Below, piece by piece: positions 17,604 through 26,462 of a stretch of DNA of 64,000 nt (its first letter is position 1; each line of letters begins with the position of its first letter). A program made the translations under genes and the position numbers. The notes under the pieces are model-generated. The model ran no database searches. It had not been told where the DNA came from and saw only the letters and a program-made list of their open reading frames with translations. The DNA comes from Endozoicomonas_A sp049275935. Its GTDB lineage: Bacteria; Pseudomonadota; Gammaproteobacteria; Pseudomonadales; Endozoicomonadaceae. Where the stretch lies: NCBI RefSeq assembly GCF_049275935.1, contig NZ_CP184830.1, positions 4,836,001-4,900,000 of the forward strand, read 5' to 3'.

Positions 17604-18449
17604 TTATTTGTCAGGGGCTGCTGCTTTGTTGCTTTTGCCATGTTCTTCAGCTGGTGCTTTGTTCATCAGTGGTTCAATAATCCCCGTGAAACACAAAGCG
17701 GCCATGATTCCTCCGGTAATTGGGCCCAAAACATACACCGTCAAAAAGCCATAATGGTTATCGGGAAACGCCGCGCTCGCCCAGCCGGACATTGAGGCTA
17801 ACAGACGAGGGGATAAATCTCTGGCCGGGTTGAGTCCTGCCTGGGTCAGTGGCGCAATAATTGAGATAATGGCGGCAACGGTTAAACCGATAAATAGCGG
17901 GGCCAGAGCCTGATCCGGCCGCCCTGTGTTGCAGGTTTCGGTAAGGGCGAGAATCATAAATACCAGAGTGAATGTGCCTGTACACTCGGCAAAAAAAGCA
18001 TTGGTAGTGGAAACAGAGGCTGTTTCTCCGGCCATCGGGTTGGGGTAGTAGTCACCGAATATCATTGCACTGGCTATGGATGACTCGGAACCACGGACAA
18101 TGTCATGGGCTAATTCATACTGCACGATTGAGCTGGAGAAAAGCTGGTAAAGCAGGGCGGCTGCCGCAAATGCTCCGGCAAACTGGGCAATCAGATAGCA
18201 GGGTAGTAAGGTCAAAGGCATCCGACGACTGATCACCATAGCAATACTCACTGCCGGATTGAGATGCGCGCAGGAAAGACGTCGGGTGGCGTAAATCGCC
18301 AGCATCACTGCCAGTCCCCAGACCATGGCCACCTGAAAGAGTCCGGCATGGGCAGAAAATAGCACCGTGACGGCCACTGAGCCGCAGCCAAATAACACAA
18401 GGATAAACGTGCCTATAAATTCTCCGGCAAAGCCTTTTAGATAGTTCAT
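17604..18449 (-). CDS. Aquaglyceroporin / glycerol facilitator (MIP family)
   Basis: 281 aa from the ATG at 18449 (MNYLKGFAGEFIGTF), preceded by AGGAG; an in-frame extension to 18521 is unlikely. There are six membrane helices and two NPA half-helices, HLNPAVS and GLNPARD. The Asp after the second NPAR is the marker of glycerol-conducting members. It therefore most likely passes glycerol and similar small solutes through the inner membrane. It is on the opposite strand inside the fatty-acid gene cluster, between plsX and fabD, which breaks the usual operon. A hydrophilic Lys/Glu-rich tail ends the protein. The gene symbol is withheld because no glpK or glpD is adjacent. Confidence 0.85.
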   Translation of the reverse strand: MNYLKGFAGEFIGTFILVLFGCGSVAVTVLFSAHAGLFQVAMVWGLAVMLAIYATRRLSCAHLNPAVSIAMVISRRMPLTLLPCYLIAQFAGAFAAAALLYQLFSSSIVQYELAHDIVRGSESSIASAMIFGDYYPNPMAGETASVSTTNAFFAECTGTFTLVFMILALTETCNTGRPDQALAPLFIGLTVAAIISIIAPLTQAGLNPARDLSPRLLASMSGWASAAFPDNHYGFLTVYVLGPITGGIMAALCFTGIIEPLMNKAPAEEHGKSNKAAAPDK

Positions 18450-18871
18450 TTGAATCATTCTCCTGATTTGAAGTCTGGTCATCCGGTGCGCAGGCGGGGA
18501 GATAAACTGTTTCTGAAGCAATTTACAGAATGTTATGATCCTGGTGGTGAGTTCCTCCGGGGTGTTATCGCTTCTCCCGGGTGTCTCGGCAGGTCTGCAA
18601 GGGGCAGGAAAAAAGGTAGTTCACAGGCTTGTTTCTCGCAACTGGTCTCTGCTCGTCCGCTTTGTTGCAGGCTATCGGCAAACATAGGCATTGAGCTTAA
18701 AAGTCATGGATTAATTTCATAGCGTGCATGGCTGTTTCAGAAGTAAACATAAATTTACCAACCTGAGGTTCGACTTTTTCTATAATTGTCAGGATTTTCA
18801 GGAAGAACTGAATCGCCGGGAAGGGCGTGCTTCTTTCAAAGGTTGGCTATATCAGGATTAGACCCAAAGCA
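18450..18871. other. Aquaglyceroporin / fabD intergenic region
   Basis: 422 bp between divergent genes. It must supply a separate promoter for fabD now that the link to plsX is broken. I see no repeat, RNA or convincing small gene in it. Confidence 0.35.
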
Positions 18872-19804
18872 ATGACGGATTTACTTGCATTTGTTTTTCC
18901 GGGGCAGGGATCCCAGTCGGTGGGCATGCTTGCTGACCATATCGACGACCCTGTTGTCGTGCAAACATTCACTGAGGCTGCTGGAGTGCTCGGGTTTGAT
19001 GTGCTGAGGCTGATCAGTGAGGGGCCTGCAGAGGAACTCAACAAAACGGAGAATACCCAGCCAGCACTGCTCACTGCCAGTGTAGCTTTGTGGCGTCTCT
19101 GGCTTGAGAAGGGCGGTGAGCAGCCTGTCTTTATGGCGGGTCACAGTCTGGGGGAGTACTCGGCACTGGTCTGTTCGGGGGTAATGAAGTTTGCCGATGC
19201 CGTTCGGGTTGTTCGTCAGCGTGGTCTCTTTATGCAAGAGGCCGTTCCGACCGGTACGGGCGCCATGGCTGCCATCCTCGGACTTGAAGATCAGCAGGTG
19301 ATTTCACTCTGTCAGAATGCTGCCCGGGGAAGTGTGGTCGAAGCGGTTAACTTTAATTCTCCGGGCCAGGTGGTTATTGCCGGTGAAAAAGAAGCAGTGG
19401 CCCGTGCAGTTGATCTGGCTAAGGAGGTGGGTGCCAGAAAGGCAATGCCTTTGCCAGTGAGCGTGCCCTCTCACTGCGCACTGATGAAGCCAGCGGCACA
19501 GAAGCTGGCTGTTGAGCTGGAGCTTGTTGAGTTGAGCCAACCTTCAATCGCTGTGATTCAGAATGTCACTGCAGAGCCTTGTTCAGAGCCGGATAAAATG
19601 CGTGAAAACCTGGTCAGGCAGCTCTATAGTCCTGTTCGTTGGGTGGAGACGATTCAGTATCTGAATGGAGCGGGAGTGGCTCGGTTTGTTGAGTGTGGTG
19701 CTGGCAAGGTGCTTGCTGGGCTTAACAAGCGGATTCTGCGCAGGTCACCTGTACTGACTCTTGAATCGGCATCCTCTTTCGATGATTTGCCAGGTCATTC
19801 TTGA
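18872..19804 (+). CDS. fabD: Malonyl-CoA:ACP transacylase FabD
   Basis: 310 aa from the ATG at 18872 (MTDLLAFVFPGQGSQSVGML). It transfers malonyl from CoA to acyl carrier protein for fatty acid elongation. The GQGSQ oxyanion motif, GHSLGEYSALV with nucleophile Ser, the substrate-binding Arg in VVRQRGLFMQ, and the catalytic His in VPSHCALM are all present. An earlier TTG at 18827 would add a non-conserved leader. The spacing to fabG is 170 bp. Confidence 0.95.
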   Translation: MTDLLAFVFPGQGSQSVGMLADHIDDPVVVQTFTEAAGVLGFDVLRLISEGPAEELNKTENTQPALLTASVALWRLWLEKGGEQPVFMAGHSLGEYSALVCSGVMKFADAVRVVRQRGLFMQEAVPTGTGAMAAILGLEDQQVISLCQNAARGSVVEAVNFNSPGQVVIAGEKEAVARAVDLAKEVGARKAMPLPVSVPSHCALMKPAAQKLAVELELVELSQPSIAVIQNVTAEPCSEPDKMRENLVRQLYSPVRWVETIQYLNGAGVARFVECGAGKVLAGLNKRILRRSPVLTLESASSFDDLPGHS

Positions 19805-19975
19805 TTGTCATTTTCAGGTATGCGGTATCTGGCAGTTTGTCGGGCTTGCATTACATTCAAGTCTGCAGGGCTGACTGGTACGCACTTCTGTGACTGATAG
19901 CTATAAGCGAAAAAAACGTGCTTATTTTAGGCGCTTGGAAGAAGTAGTTTCGCACTAGAACAACAGGATATAACT

Positions 19976-20722
19976 ATGTCGAACCTTGAAGGCAAGGTGG
20001 CTCTGGTTACCGGCGCCAGTCGCGGAATTGGCAAGGCCATTGCCTTTGATCTGGGCCAGCAGGGGGCTGTAGTGGTAGGTACCGCTACTTCTGGCCCGGG
20101 TGCTGCAAGAATCACTGAAATGCTGCAGGCTGAGGGAATAAAGGGCTGCGGTATGGTCTTGAATGTCTCTGAGACTGGAAGCTGTACTGAAGTGGTAAAA
20201 GCAGTGACATCCGAATTTGGTGCCCCGCAAATTCTGGTTAATAATGCTGGCATTACTCGTGACAATATCCTGATGAGAATGAAGGATGATGAGTGGGACG
20301 ATGTCGTCAATACTAACCTGAGCTCCATATACAGAATGAGTAAGGCGGTATTGAGAGGCATGACCAAAGCCCGTTGGGGTCGTATCATCAACATCAGTTC
20401 CGTGGTAGGTTCCATGGGCAATCAGGGGCAATCCAACTATGCGGCGGCCAAGGCCGGAATAGAAGGCTTCAGTCGCTCTCTGGCCAGAGAAATTGGCTCT
20501 CGCCAGATCTCTGTGAATACAGTAGCTCCGGGCTTTATTGATACCGATATGACCCGTGAGTTGCCGGAAGAGCAAAGAACCTTTTTGCAGTCCCAGGTGC
20601 CTATGGCTCGCCTTGGGCAGCCCGAGGAAATTTCCGGTGTGGTGGCTTTTCTGGCCAGTGACGCAGCCGGTTACATTACCGGAGAAACCATTCACGTGAA
20701 TGGTGGGATGTACATGGGCTAG
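19976..20722 (+). CDS. fabG: 3-oxoacyl-ACP reductase FabG
   Basis: A 248-aa short-chain dehydrogenase that reduces 3-ketoacyl-ACP with NADPH. GASRGIG is the cofactor loop; NNAGITRD and the Ser-Tyr-Lys triad (NISSVVGSMGNQGQSNYAAAKAG) are intact. It ends GGMYM like other FabGs. A good AACAGGATATAACT leader precedes the ATG. It is followed 180 bp later by acpP. Confidence 0.97.
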   Translation: MSNLEGKVALVTGASRGIGKAIAFDLGQQGAVVVGTATSGPGAARITEMLQAEGIKGCGMVLNVSETGSCTEVVKAVTSEFGAPQILVNNAGITRDNILMRMKDDEWDDVVNTNLSSIYRMSKAVLRGMTKARWGRIINISSVVGSMGNQGQSNYAAAKAGIEGFSRSLAREIGSRQISVNTVAPGFIDTDMTRELPEEQRTFLQSQVPMARLGQPEEISGVVAFLASDAAGYITGETIHVNGGMYMG

Positions 20723-20904
20723 TGTTTGGTGTTATTTGCACTTGACTCGTGTCAAAAACCCCTCCGATAAAGATGAAATTTTCGGTAATATAACAGGCCT
20801 GTCCTTGAAATTACCGCAAGCGTTTATATATAGTAATTGACCGCAGACAGGGTGGCTTTGAATCGCCCTACTGCACCCGAATATCCATAGGAGCACAACC
20901 AGGT

Positions 20905-21138
20905 ATGAGTACCATTGAAGAGCGCGTCAAAAAGATCGTTTGCGAACAGCTTGGCGTAAAAGCAGAGGAAGTCACCAACAGTGCGTCATTCGTAGAGGAC
21001 CTCGGCGCGGACTCTCTGGACACTGTTGAGCTGGTAATGGCTCTGGAAGAAGAGTTTGAAACTGAGATTCCGGACGAGGAAGCTGAAAAGATCACTACGG
21101 TTCAGGAAGCCATTGATTACGTTGTCGCTCATTCCTGA
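20905..21138 (+). CDS. acpP: Acyl carrier protein
   Basis: A 77-aa acidic protein, MSTIEERVKKIVCEQLGVK, with the DLGADSLDTVELV motif whose Ser receives phosphopantetheine. It carries the growing acyl chain in fatty acid synthesis. The length and charge are standard. A strong terminator follows at 21174, so acpP ends its transcription unit rather than reading into fabF. Confidence 0.98.
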   Translation: MSTIEERVKKIVCEQLGVKAEEVTNSASFVEDLGADSLDTVELVMALEEEFETEIPDEEAEKITTVQEAIDYVVAHS

Positions 21139-21173
21139 TTCTGTCCGGGTTGCATGCGAGTAAATGTGTCCTG

Positions 21174-21217
21174 AAAAAGCCGTACGCAATAAAATGCGTG
21201 CGGCTTTTGTGTTTTTA
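21174..21217 (+). terminator. Terminator after acpP
   Basis: AAAAGCCGTACGC pairs with GCGTGCGGCTTTT (one G-U pair) around an 8-nt loop, followed by GTGTTTTTA. It separates acpP from fabF. Confidence 0.8.
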
Positions 21218-21245
21218 CAGTGAGTAACCTGACTGGGATATAATG

Positions 21246-21369
21246 CCAATCGAACTTTCTAACTCCCTATTGCGCTGAAGATTTGAGCCTTAATCCTGCG
21301 TTGACGATCGTAGCCTTGTCTTGAGGCAAAAATCTCCGTGCTTATCACGGGAGTTAGAAAGCACGATTG
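21246..21369 (-). repeat. Intergenic palindromic repeat, family A, full copy 2
   Basis: The reverse complement of this stretch aligns with the whole of 8758-8880: same ends, same AACGCAGGATTAAGGCTCAA core, and scattered substitutions elsewhere. It lies in the 420-bp gap between acpP and fabF; the rest of the gap holds the acpP terminator and presumably a fabF promoter. Confidence 0.75.
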
Positions 21370-21559
21370 GTATAAGCTACTCACACAAAGATAATGTCAT
21401 CATTTTTACATAATCATTTAGCATGATTTTTTGTAAACCTGTGGCCTTAACTGGTTTATGACTCATGAAAGGGCTGAGCTCGATGATTAATTGTCAGCGC
21501 CCCCAATGCCCGGGTATAAAAAAAGAAAGTCAGAAGATCTGATGCAGGAGTGAATTGTT

Positions 21560-22813
21560 TTGTCGCACAGAAGGGTAGTGGTAACAGGGCTTGGAGCTTT
21601 ATCTCCGGTAGGTCTGGGTGTTGATCAGAGCTGGCAGTCAGTGTTGGCTGGTCGCAGTGGTATTCATACCATCGATCATCTGGATACTGAGAAATTCAGC
21701 GTCAGTATCTGTGGTACAGTAAAAGGCTTTCGAGCAGGTGATCACTTCAACCCTAAAGATGCCCGAAAAATGGATGTCTTTATTCAGTACGCACTGGCGG
21801 CTTCTGTTGAAGCGATGAAAGATGCAGGGCTTGATGGCAGTGATTTGCTGAAAGGCGATAATGTTGGTCGCTATGGTGTTGTCATTGGTTCCGGTATTGG
21901 TGGTATCACTTCTATTGAACAGAGCTATGATACGCTTCAGAAGTCAGGCCCTCGTCGTATATCTCCCTTCTTCATACCAGCGGCTATTATCAATATGGCG
22001 GCGGGCTGGTTGTCCATGCACTACAACTTGCAAGGACCTAATTTTTCCACCTCCACTGCCTGTGCAACGGGTAGTCATGCCCTTGCTCTGGCTGCCAGAA
22101 CCATTGCCTACGGTGATGCTGACATTATGGTCTCCGGTGGTGCTGAGAAAGCCTCTTCAGCACTGGGGATGGCTGGTTTTGCGGCGGCCAGAGCCCTGTC
22201 TACCAGGAATGACCAGCCTGAAGCGGCCAGCCGCCCATGGGATAAGGATCGCGATGGCTTTGTGCTGGGTGATGGTGCTGGTGTTGTGGTGTTGGAAGAA
22301 TACGAACATGCTGTACGACGTGGAGCCACTATTTATGCTGAGCTCAGTGGCGTAGGAATGAGTGGTGATGCTTACCACATGACATCACCACCTGAAGATG
22401 GTCGTGGAGCCGCCAGGGCCATGCAATCAGCATTGGATGATGCCGGCCTCAAGGCAGAACAGGTGGCCTATATTAATGCCCATGGTACCTCCACGCCTGC
22501 CGGTGATATCGCTGAAACCAGGGCAGTGCACACTGTTTTTGGTCAGGCTGCCAGGCAGGTTGCCGTCAGCTCCACCAAATCCATGACCGGTCATTTGCTG
22601 GGGGCGGCCGGTTCGTTGGAGGCCGTGTTTGCAGTGAAATCGCTGCAGGATAATATGGCACCTCCCACGATTAATCTGGAAAATCCGGGTGAAGGTTGTG
22701 ATCTGGATTACGTGCCCGGAAAAGCCAGATCCATTGAGATGGAGCATGTGCTCACCAACTCCTTTGGGTTCGGGGGTACTAATGTGACTCTGGCTTTCTC
22801 GAAACTGGGTTAA
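21560..22813 (+). CDS. fabF: 3-oxoacyl-ACP synthase II FabF
   Basis: A 417-aa beta-ketoacyl-ACP synthase that condenses malonyl-ACP with acyl-ACP. It begins with TTG at 21560 (MSHRRVVVTGLGALSPVG), supported by CAGGAGTG upstream. The nucleophile Cys is in TSTACATGSHAL, the catalytic His pair in NAHGTSTPAGD and KSMTGHLLGAAG, and the C-terminal FGFGGTN is conserved. In Pseudomonas fabF follows acpP directly; here a terminator and a repeat intervene. Confidence 0.96.
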   Translation: MSHRRVVVTGLGALSPVGLGVDQSWQSVLAGRSGIHTIDHLDTEKFSVSICGTVKGFRAGDHFNPKDARKMDVFIQYALAASVEAMKDAGLDGSDLLKGDNVGRYGVVIGSGIGGITSIEQSYDTLQKSGPRRISPFFIPAAIINMAAGWLSMHYNLQGPNFSTSTACATGSHALALAARTIAYGDADIMVSGGAEKASSALGMAGFAAARALSTRNDQPEAASRPWDKDRDGFVLGDGAGVVVLEEYEHAVRRGATIYAELSGVGMSGDAYHMTSPPEDGRGAARAMQSALDDAGLKAEQVAYINAHGTSTPAGDIAETRAVHTVFGQAARQVAVSSTKSMTGHLLGAAGSLEAVFAVKSLQDNMAPPTINLENPGEGCDLDYVPGKARSIEMEHVLTNSFGFGGTNVTLAFSKLG

Positions 22814-22818
22814 AAACT

Positions 22819-23652
22819 TTGGATAATCATCATCCTGTCAGCTGGGTCAATGGAGAGCCAGCTTCTGAAGTATTGGTCAGCGACAGAGGTCTGGCTTATG
22901 GAGATGGTCTTTTTGAGACCATCCGGGTTCAGGCCGGGGTCCCCACTCTTTTTGATCTTCATTGTAAAAGGCTCTGTTACGGTATTGCTGTGCTGGGTAT
23001 TCCTTTTGATCTGGAAGCGTTTAAAAATGAAGTCAGAGACTTTCTGCAAAAGCAGAATCTGAAGGAAGGAGTGCTCAAAGCGATAGTGACCCGTGGTTCT
23101 GGTGGTCGTGGGTACAACCCGGAGGGTTGTGACCGTCCCAGTCGGATTCTCTCCTTTCATCCATTTCCGGTCTATCCTGACGACCCCGCCATCACAGGTG
23201 TCAGATTGCATCAATGTAAAATCAGGCTCGGTGATAATGTCTTTGCAGGAATTAAACACCTTAATCGTCTTGAGAACGTCATGGCTCGCTCTGAATGGCA
23301 GGGTACCGAATGCCTGGAAGGTTTATTGCTGGGTATGGACGACAGGCTTATAGAAGGAACCATGAGCAATTTATTCCTGGTATCGGGTAAAACCTTGAGG
23401 ACGCCCGCTCTCGACAAATCAGGTGTCAAAGGGGTTTGCAGGGATCTGATTCTGGAGCAGGCCTGTCAATGGGGTTTTCAAGCAGAGGTGGGGGATTATC
23501 GCCTGCAAGATCTTGCAAAGGCCGATGAAGTATTCGTTTGTAACAGCGTTAATGGAGTCTGGCCGGTGATCGCCTGCGGACATTTACACTGGTCAGTAGG
23601 CAGTGTGACCCGGACATTCAGAGACAAGGTTCAGGAAGTTTTGAATGCTTAA
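22819..23652 (+). CDS. pabC: Aminodeoxychorismate lyase PabC
   Basis: A 277-aa fold-type IV PLP enzyme that converts 4-amino-4-deoxychorismate to p-aminobenzoate and pyruvate for folate synthesis. VSDRGLAYGDGLFETIRV near the N-terminus and GIKHLNRLENV with the PLP-binding Lys are diagnostic. EGTMSNLF completes the cofactor site. The TTG start 5 bp after fabF fits the conserved N-terminus; no in-frame ATG does. Its end overlaps mltG by 8 bp. Confidence 0.93.
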   Translation: MDNHHPVSWVNGEPASEVLVSDRGLAYGDGLFETIRVQAGVPTLFDLHCKRLCYGIAVLGIPFDLEAFKNEVRDFLQKQNLKEGVLKAIVTRGSGGRGYNPEGCDRPSRILSFHPFPVYPDDPAITGVRLHQCKIRLGDNVFAGIKHLNRLENVMARSEWQGTECLEGLLLGMDDRLIEGTMSNLFLVSGKTLRTPALDKSGVKGVCRDLILEQACQWGFQAEVGDYRLQDLAKADEVFVCNSVNGVWPVIACGHLHWSVGSVTRTFRDKVQEVLNA

Positions 23653-24691
23653 GAAGTTGTTGTTTGTTGTGGTAGGTCTCTGTCTTGCAGGGTTGCTGAC
23701 AGCCGTCGTGTTTTGGGAGGCGTTGGGTTGGTACGGTGATCAACCTGTGATGGCGCCCGACGGTAATGATAACCTGGAGTTTACTATTTCTCAGGGCGAG
23801 TCCATGACTGCTGTAGCAGACAGTCTGGCTGAGTTGGGCTGGCTTCAACACCCGAAAATCTTTGTACTGCTGGCTCGAATAGAGAAGGCTGCCGCCGGGA
23901 TTCACGCCGGGGATTATCTGATTCCGGCTGGCATTAGTCACAGGGAGTTGCTGAAGATTTTTACTTCTGGCCAGGTGCGCTACTACAACGTGACACTGGT
24001 TGAAGGTCATACGCTGGAAGAGGTCGTGACTGCCTTGAATCAACACGAAAAACTATCCTCACCTATGGACGACAAGGCGTTGCAATCACTTTACAAAAGT
24101 CTGGCAATAGAATTGAACCCGGAAGGTCTGTTTTTCCCTGATACTTATTTCTTCCAGTCCGGTGCTTCTGTTGAATCCATACTCAGGCGAGCATATAACC
24201 GGATGGATTCAGTACTCGGCGAAGAATGGGGAAAACGTGCCGAAGGACTCCCTTACAAAAATCCTTACGAGGCACTGATTATGGCTTCTTTGGTGGAAAA
24301 AGAGACGGGTGTCGTTTATGAGCGAGGTGAAATAGCAGGTGTTTTTGTCAGGCGTTTGCAAAAAGGTATGAGGCTGCAAACTGATCCCACCGTGATTTAT
24401 GGCCTGGGTGATAGCTATAAAGGAAACATTAGTCGTCAAATGCTTCGCAGAGCCACTCCATACAACACTTATTTGATAAAAGGATTACCTCCGTCGCCTA
24501 TTGCCATGGCCGGTCGGGAAGCGATTCATGCTGCTTTGCATCCGAAAGATGGCAAAACACTCTATTTTGTCGCCAAGGGTGACGGTACTCACTATTTTTC
24601 GAAAACTCTGGCAGAGCATAATCGTGCTGTCAGAAAGTATCAGATCGAACAGCGTCGAGAGGATTACCGATCGACTGTGGAGACTCAATAA
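23645..24691 (+). CDS. mltG: Endolytic murein transglycosylase MltG
   Basis: A 348-aa membrane-anchored enzyme that cuts nascent glycan strands and helps set their length. An N-terminal membrane helix (about residues 4-25) precedes a LysM-like domain (TISQGESMTAVADSLAELGW). The YceG catalytic domain follows, with ASLVEKETG carrying the catalytic Glu and LQTDPTVIYGLG. The gene overlaps both pabC and tmk, so the four genes fabF-pabC-mltG-tmk form a tight operon. Confidence 0.95.
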   Translation: MLKKLLFVVVGLCLAGLLTAVVFWEALGWYGDQPVMAPDGNDNLEFTISQGESMTAVADSLAELGWLQHPKIFVLLARIEKAAAGIHAGDYLIPAGISHRELLKIFTSGQVRYYNVTLVEGHTLEEVVTALNQHEKLSSPMDDKALQSLYKSLAIELNPEGLFFPDTYFFQSGASVESILRRAYNRMDSVLGEEWGKRAEGLPYKNPYEALIMASLVEKETGVVYERGEIAGVFVRRLQKGMRLQTDPTVIYGLGDSYKGNISRQMLRRATPYNTYLIKGLPPSPIAMAGREAIHAALHPKDGKTLYFVAKGDGTHYFSKTLAEHNRAVRKYQIEQRREDYRSTVETQ

Positions 24692-25332
24692 TGGCTAATG
24701 CTCCCTCCGGTTTTTTCCTGACGATTGAAGGTGGCGAAGGTGCGGGTAAAACGACGGCGGTTGATTTTATCAAGAGCTGGATGACTGAGCATCAGCTGGC
24801 ATTTACTGAAACCCGTGAGCCGGGCGGTACCCTGGTAGCTGAAGAGCTTCGCTCGCTGTTGCTGGGGCATCATGGCGAACCCTTGTCTGATATGACTGAA
24901 TTGCTGATGATGTTTGCCGCTCGCTCGCAAAATATGTTTCATAATATTTTGCCCGGGCTGGAAGCGGGAAAAATCGTACTCTGTGATCGCTTTACCGATG
25001 CCACCTATGCCTATCAGGGGAGCGGTCGTGGTCTGAATACCCAACCGGTTGAGATGTTGGAGAACCTGGTGCAGGGCTCCCTGCGTCCGGACATGACCAT
25101 TCTGCTGGATGTTGATCCTGAAACCGGTATGGCCAGAGCCAAAGGACGAGGCGGTAGGCTGGATCGGATTGAGCAAGAAAAAATGGACTTTTTTATTCGG
25201 GTTCGTAATGCCTATCTGGAAAGGGCAAAGCAGTCTCCGGGGCGGTTTGAAGTGATTGCTGCCGGACAGTCTCTTGAAAGTGTTCAACAACAGTTGCTGG
25301 AAGTGCTTGAGAGAAGACTGGGAGGTCGATAA
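24691..25332 (+). CDS. tmk: Thymidylate kinase
   Basis: A 213-aa kinase phosphorylating dTMP to dTDP. The P-loop is EGGEGAGKTT, the DR motif is in CDRFTDATYAYQGSGRG, and the LID region is around RAKGRGGRLDRIE. The start overlaps the last base of the mltG stop and the stop overlaps the holB start, giving translational coupling through the operon. Confidence 0.97.
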   Translation: MANAPSGFFLTIEGGEGAGKTTAVDFIKSWMTEHQLAFTETREPGGTLVAEELRSLLLGHHGEPLSDMTELLMMFAARSQNMFHNILPGLEAGKIVLCDRFTDATYAYQGSGRGLNTQPVEMLENLVQGSLRPDMTILLDVDPETGMARAKGRGGRLDRIEQEKMDFFIRVRNAYLERAKQSPGRFEVIAAGQSLESVQQQLLEVLERRLGGR

Positions 25333-26321
25333 TGAAAGACTGGAGTATTTTTCCCTGGCAAAACGCTCAGTGGGAGCAGATGGTTCACTGTCAGCAGTCG
25401 GACAACCTGGCCCATGCCTATTTGTTAAGAGGTCTGCCAGGTACCGGAAAACTCCAGTTTGCCAAAGCATTAGCGGCTTATCTGTTGTGTATGAATCCTC
25501 AGGCGACAGGGGCTTGTGGTCACTGCAAGGAGTGTGAGCTACTGAAGGCCGGCACGCATCCTGATTTTACAGTGCTGGAGCCTGATGATCCCGGTCGACC
25601 TATCCGGATTGACAGTATTCGAAAATTGAACGAGTTTGCCCATAAAACAGCTCAGCAGGGGGGGCGCAGGGTGATTATCCTGAGTCCGGCAGAGGCGATG
25701 AATGTCAATGCGGCCAACGCGCTGCTCAAGTGTCTCGAAGAGCCGGGAGAAGATACCATTTTCCTGCTGGTCAGTGCTCGCTCCGGCGATATGTTGCCCA
25801 CCATACGCAGTCGTTGCCAGCAATTAAACTTTGCGACTCCCAAAAGATCAGAAGCGGAGCAATGGTTAGCTTTGCAGCTGGAAGACTCAAGTCTGGTATC
25901 GCAATTGTTGGATCTCACCGCTAACTCGCCTTTGGAGGCCAAACGATTTGCCGATCAGGGACTCCTTGAAAAAAGAGAAGCCCTGGCTGATGGCATAAAA
26001 GGACTTTTCAAGGGAAAGCTAACCCCTGTTGAATTGGCAAAAAACTGGCAGTCAGCAGATTTGACTCTTACGATCAGCTGGATCATTGGTTGGCTCGATG
26101 ATGCCGTTAAGCTGGGTTTAAACGGCGACCCTTCAGACCTTCGAAATCGCGACCAGTTGAAAATGCTCGAGTATCTGGCTCGAAAAAGCGATGCCAAAGC
26201 ACTTCTGCAGGAGAGGGAGTGGTTGATGTCGCAAAGACAGTCACTACTCGAAGGGGGGAATCTTAACCCGCAGATGTTAATGGAAGGTGTCTTCTGTCGC
26301 TGTCTTGAGTGGGTGTTGTAA
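25332..26321 (+). CDS. holB: DNA polymerase III delta' subunit
   Basis: A 329-aa subunit of the sliding-clamp loader. The N-terminal AAA+ module has a P-loop-like LRGLPGTGKLQF that is likely non-hydrolysing, the zinc cluster C..CGHCKEC (residues about 57-69), and EAMNVNAANALLKCLEEP before sensor 1. Delta' is the rigid stator of the clamp loader. It is the last gene of the operon. In Pseudomonas pilZ follows immediately; here a 1.8-kb opposing gene intervenes. Confidence 0.95.
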   Translation: MKDWSIFPWQNAQWEQMVHCQQSDNLAHAYLLRGLPGTGKLQFAKALAAYLLCMNPQATGACGHCKECELLKAGTHPDFTVLEPDDPGRPIRIDSIRKLNEFAHKTAQQGGRRVIILSPAEAMNVNAANALLKCLEEPGEDTIFLLVSARSGDMLPTIRSRCQQLNFATPKRSEAEQWLALQLEDSSLVSQLLDLTANSPLEAKRFADQGLLEKREALADGIKGLFKGKLTPVELAKNWQSADLTLTISWIIGWLDDAVKLGLNGDPSDLRNRDQLKMLEYLARKSDAKALLQEREWLMSQRQSLLEGGNLNPQMLMEGVFCRCLEWVL

Positions 26322-26462
26322 ATGATGTCGAATGAACAATGTCAGTTTTTCATCAGACAGACTGCAAGTTCAGGATTAGAGCCCTACAAACGCCCTCTTA
26401 ACCTTACGTCCTCGCAAAAAGTGGCGGCAGGAAAATAAAAACGCATCGTCGCATCCGGGTAA

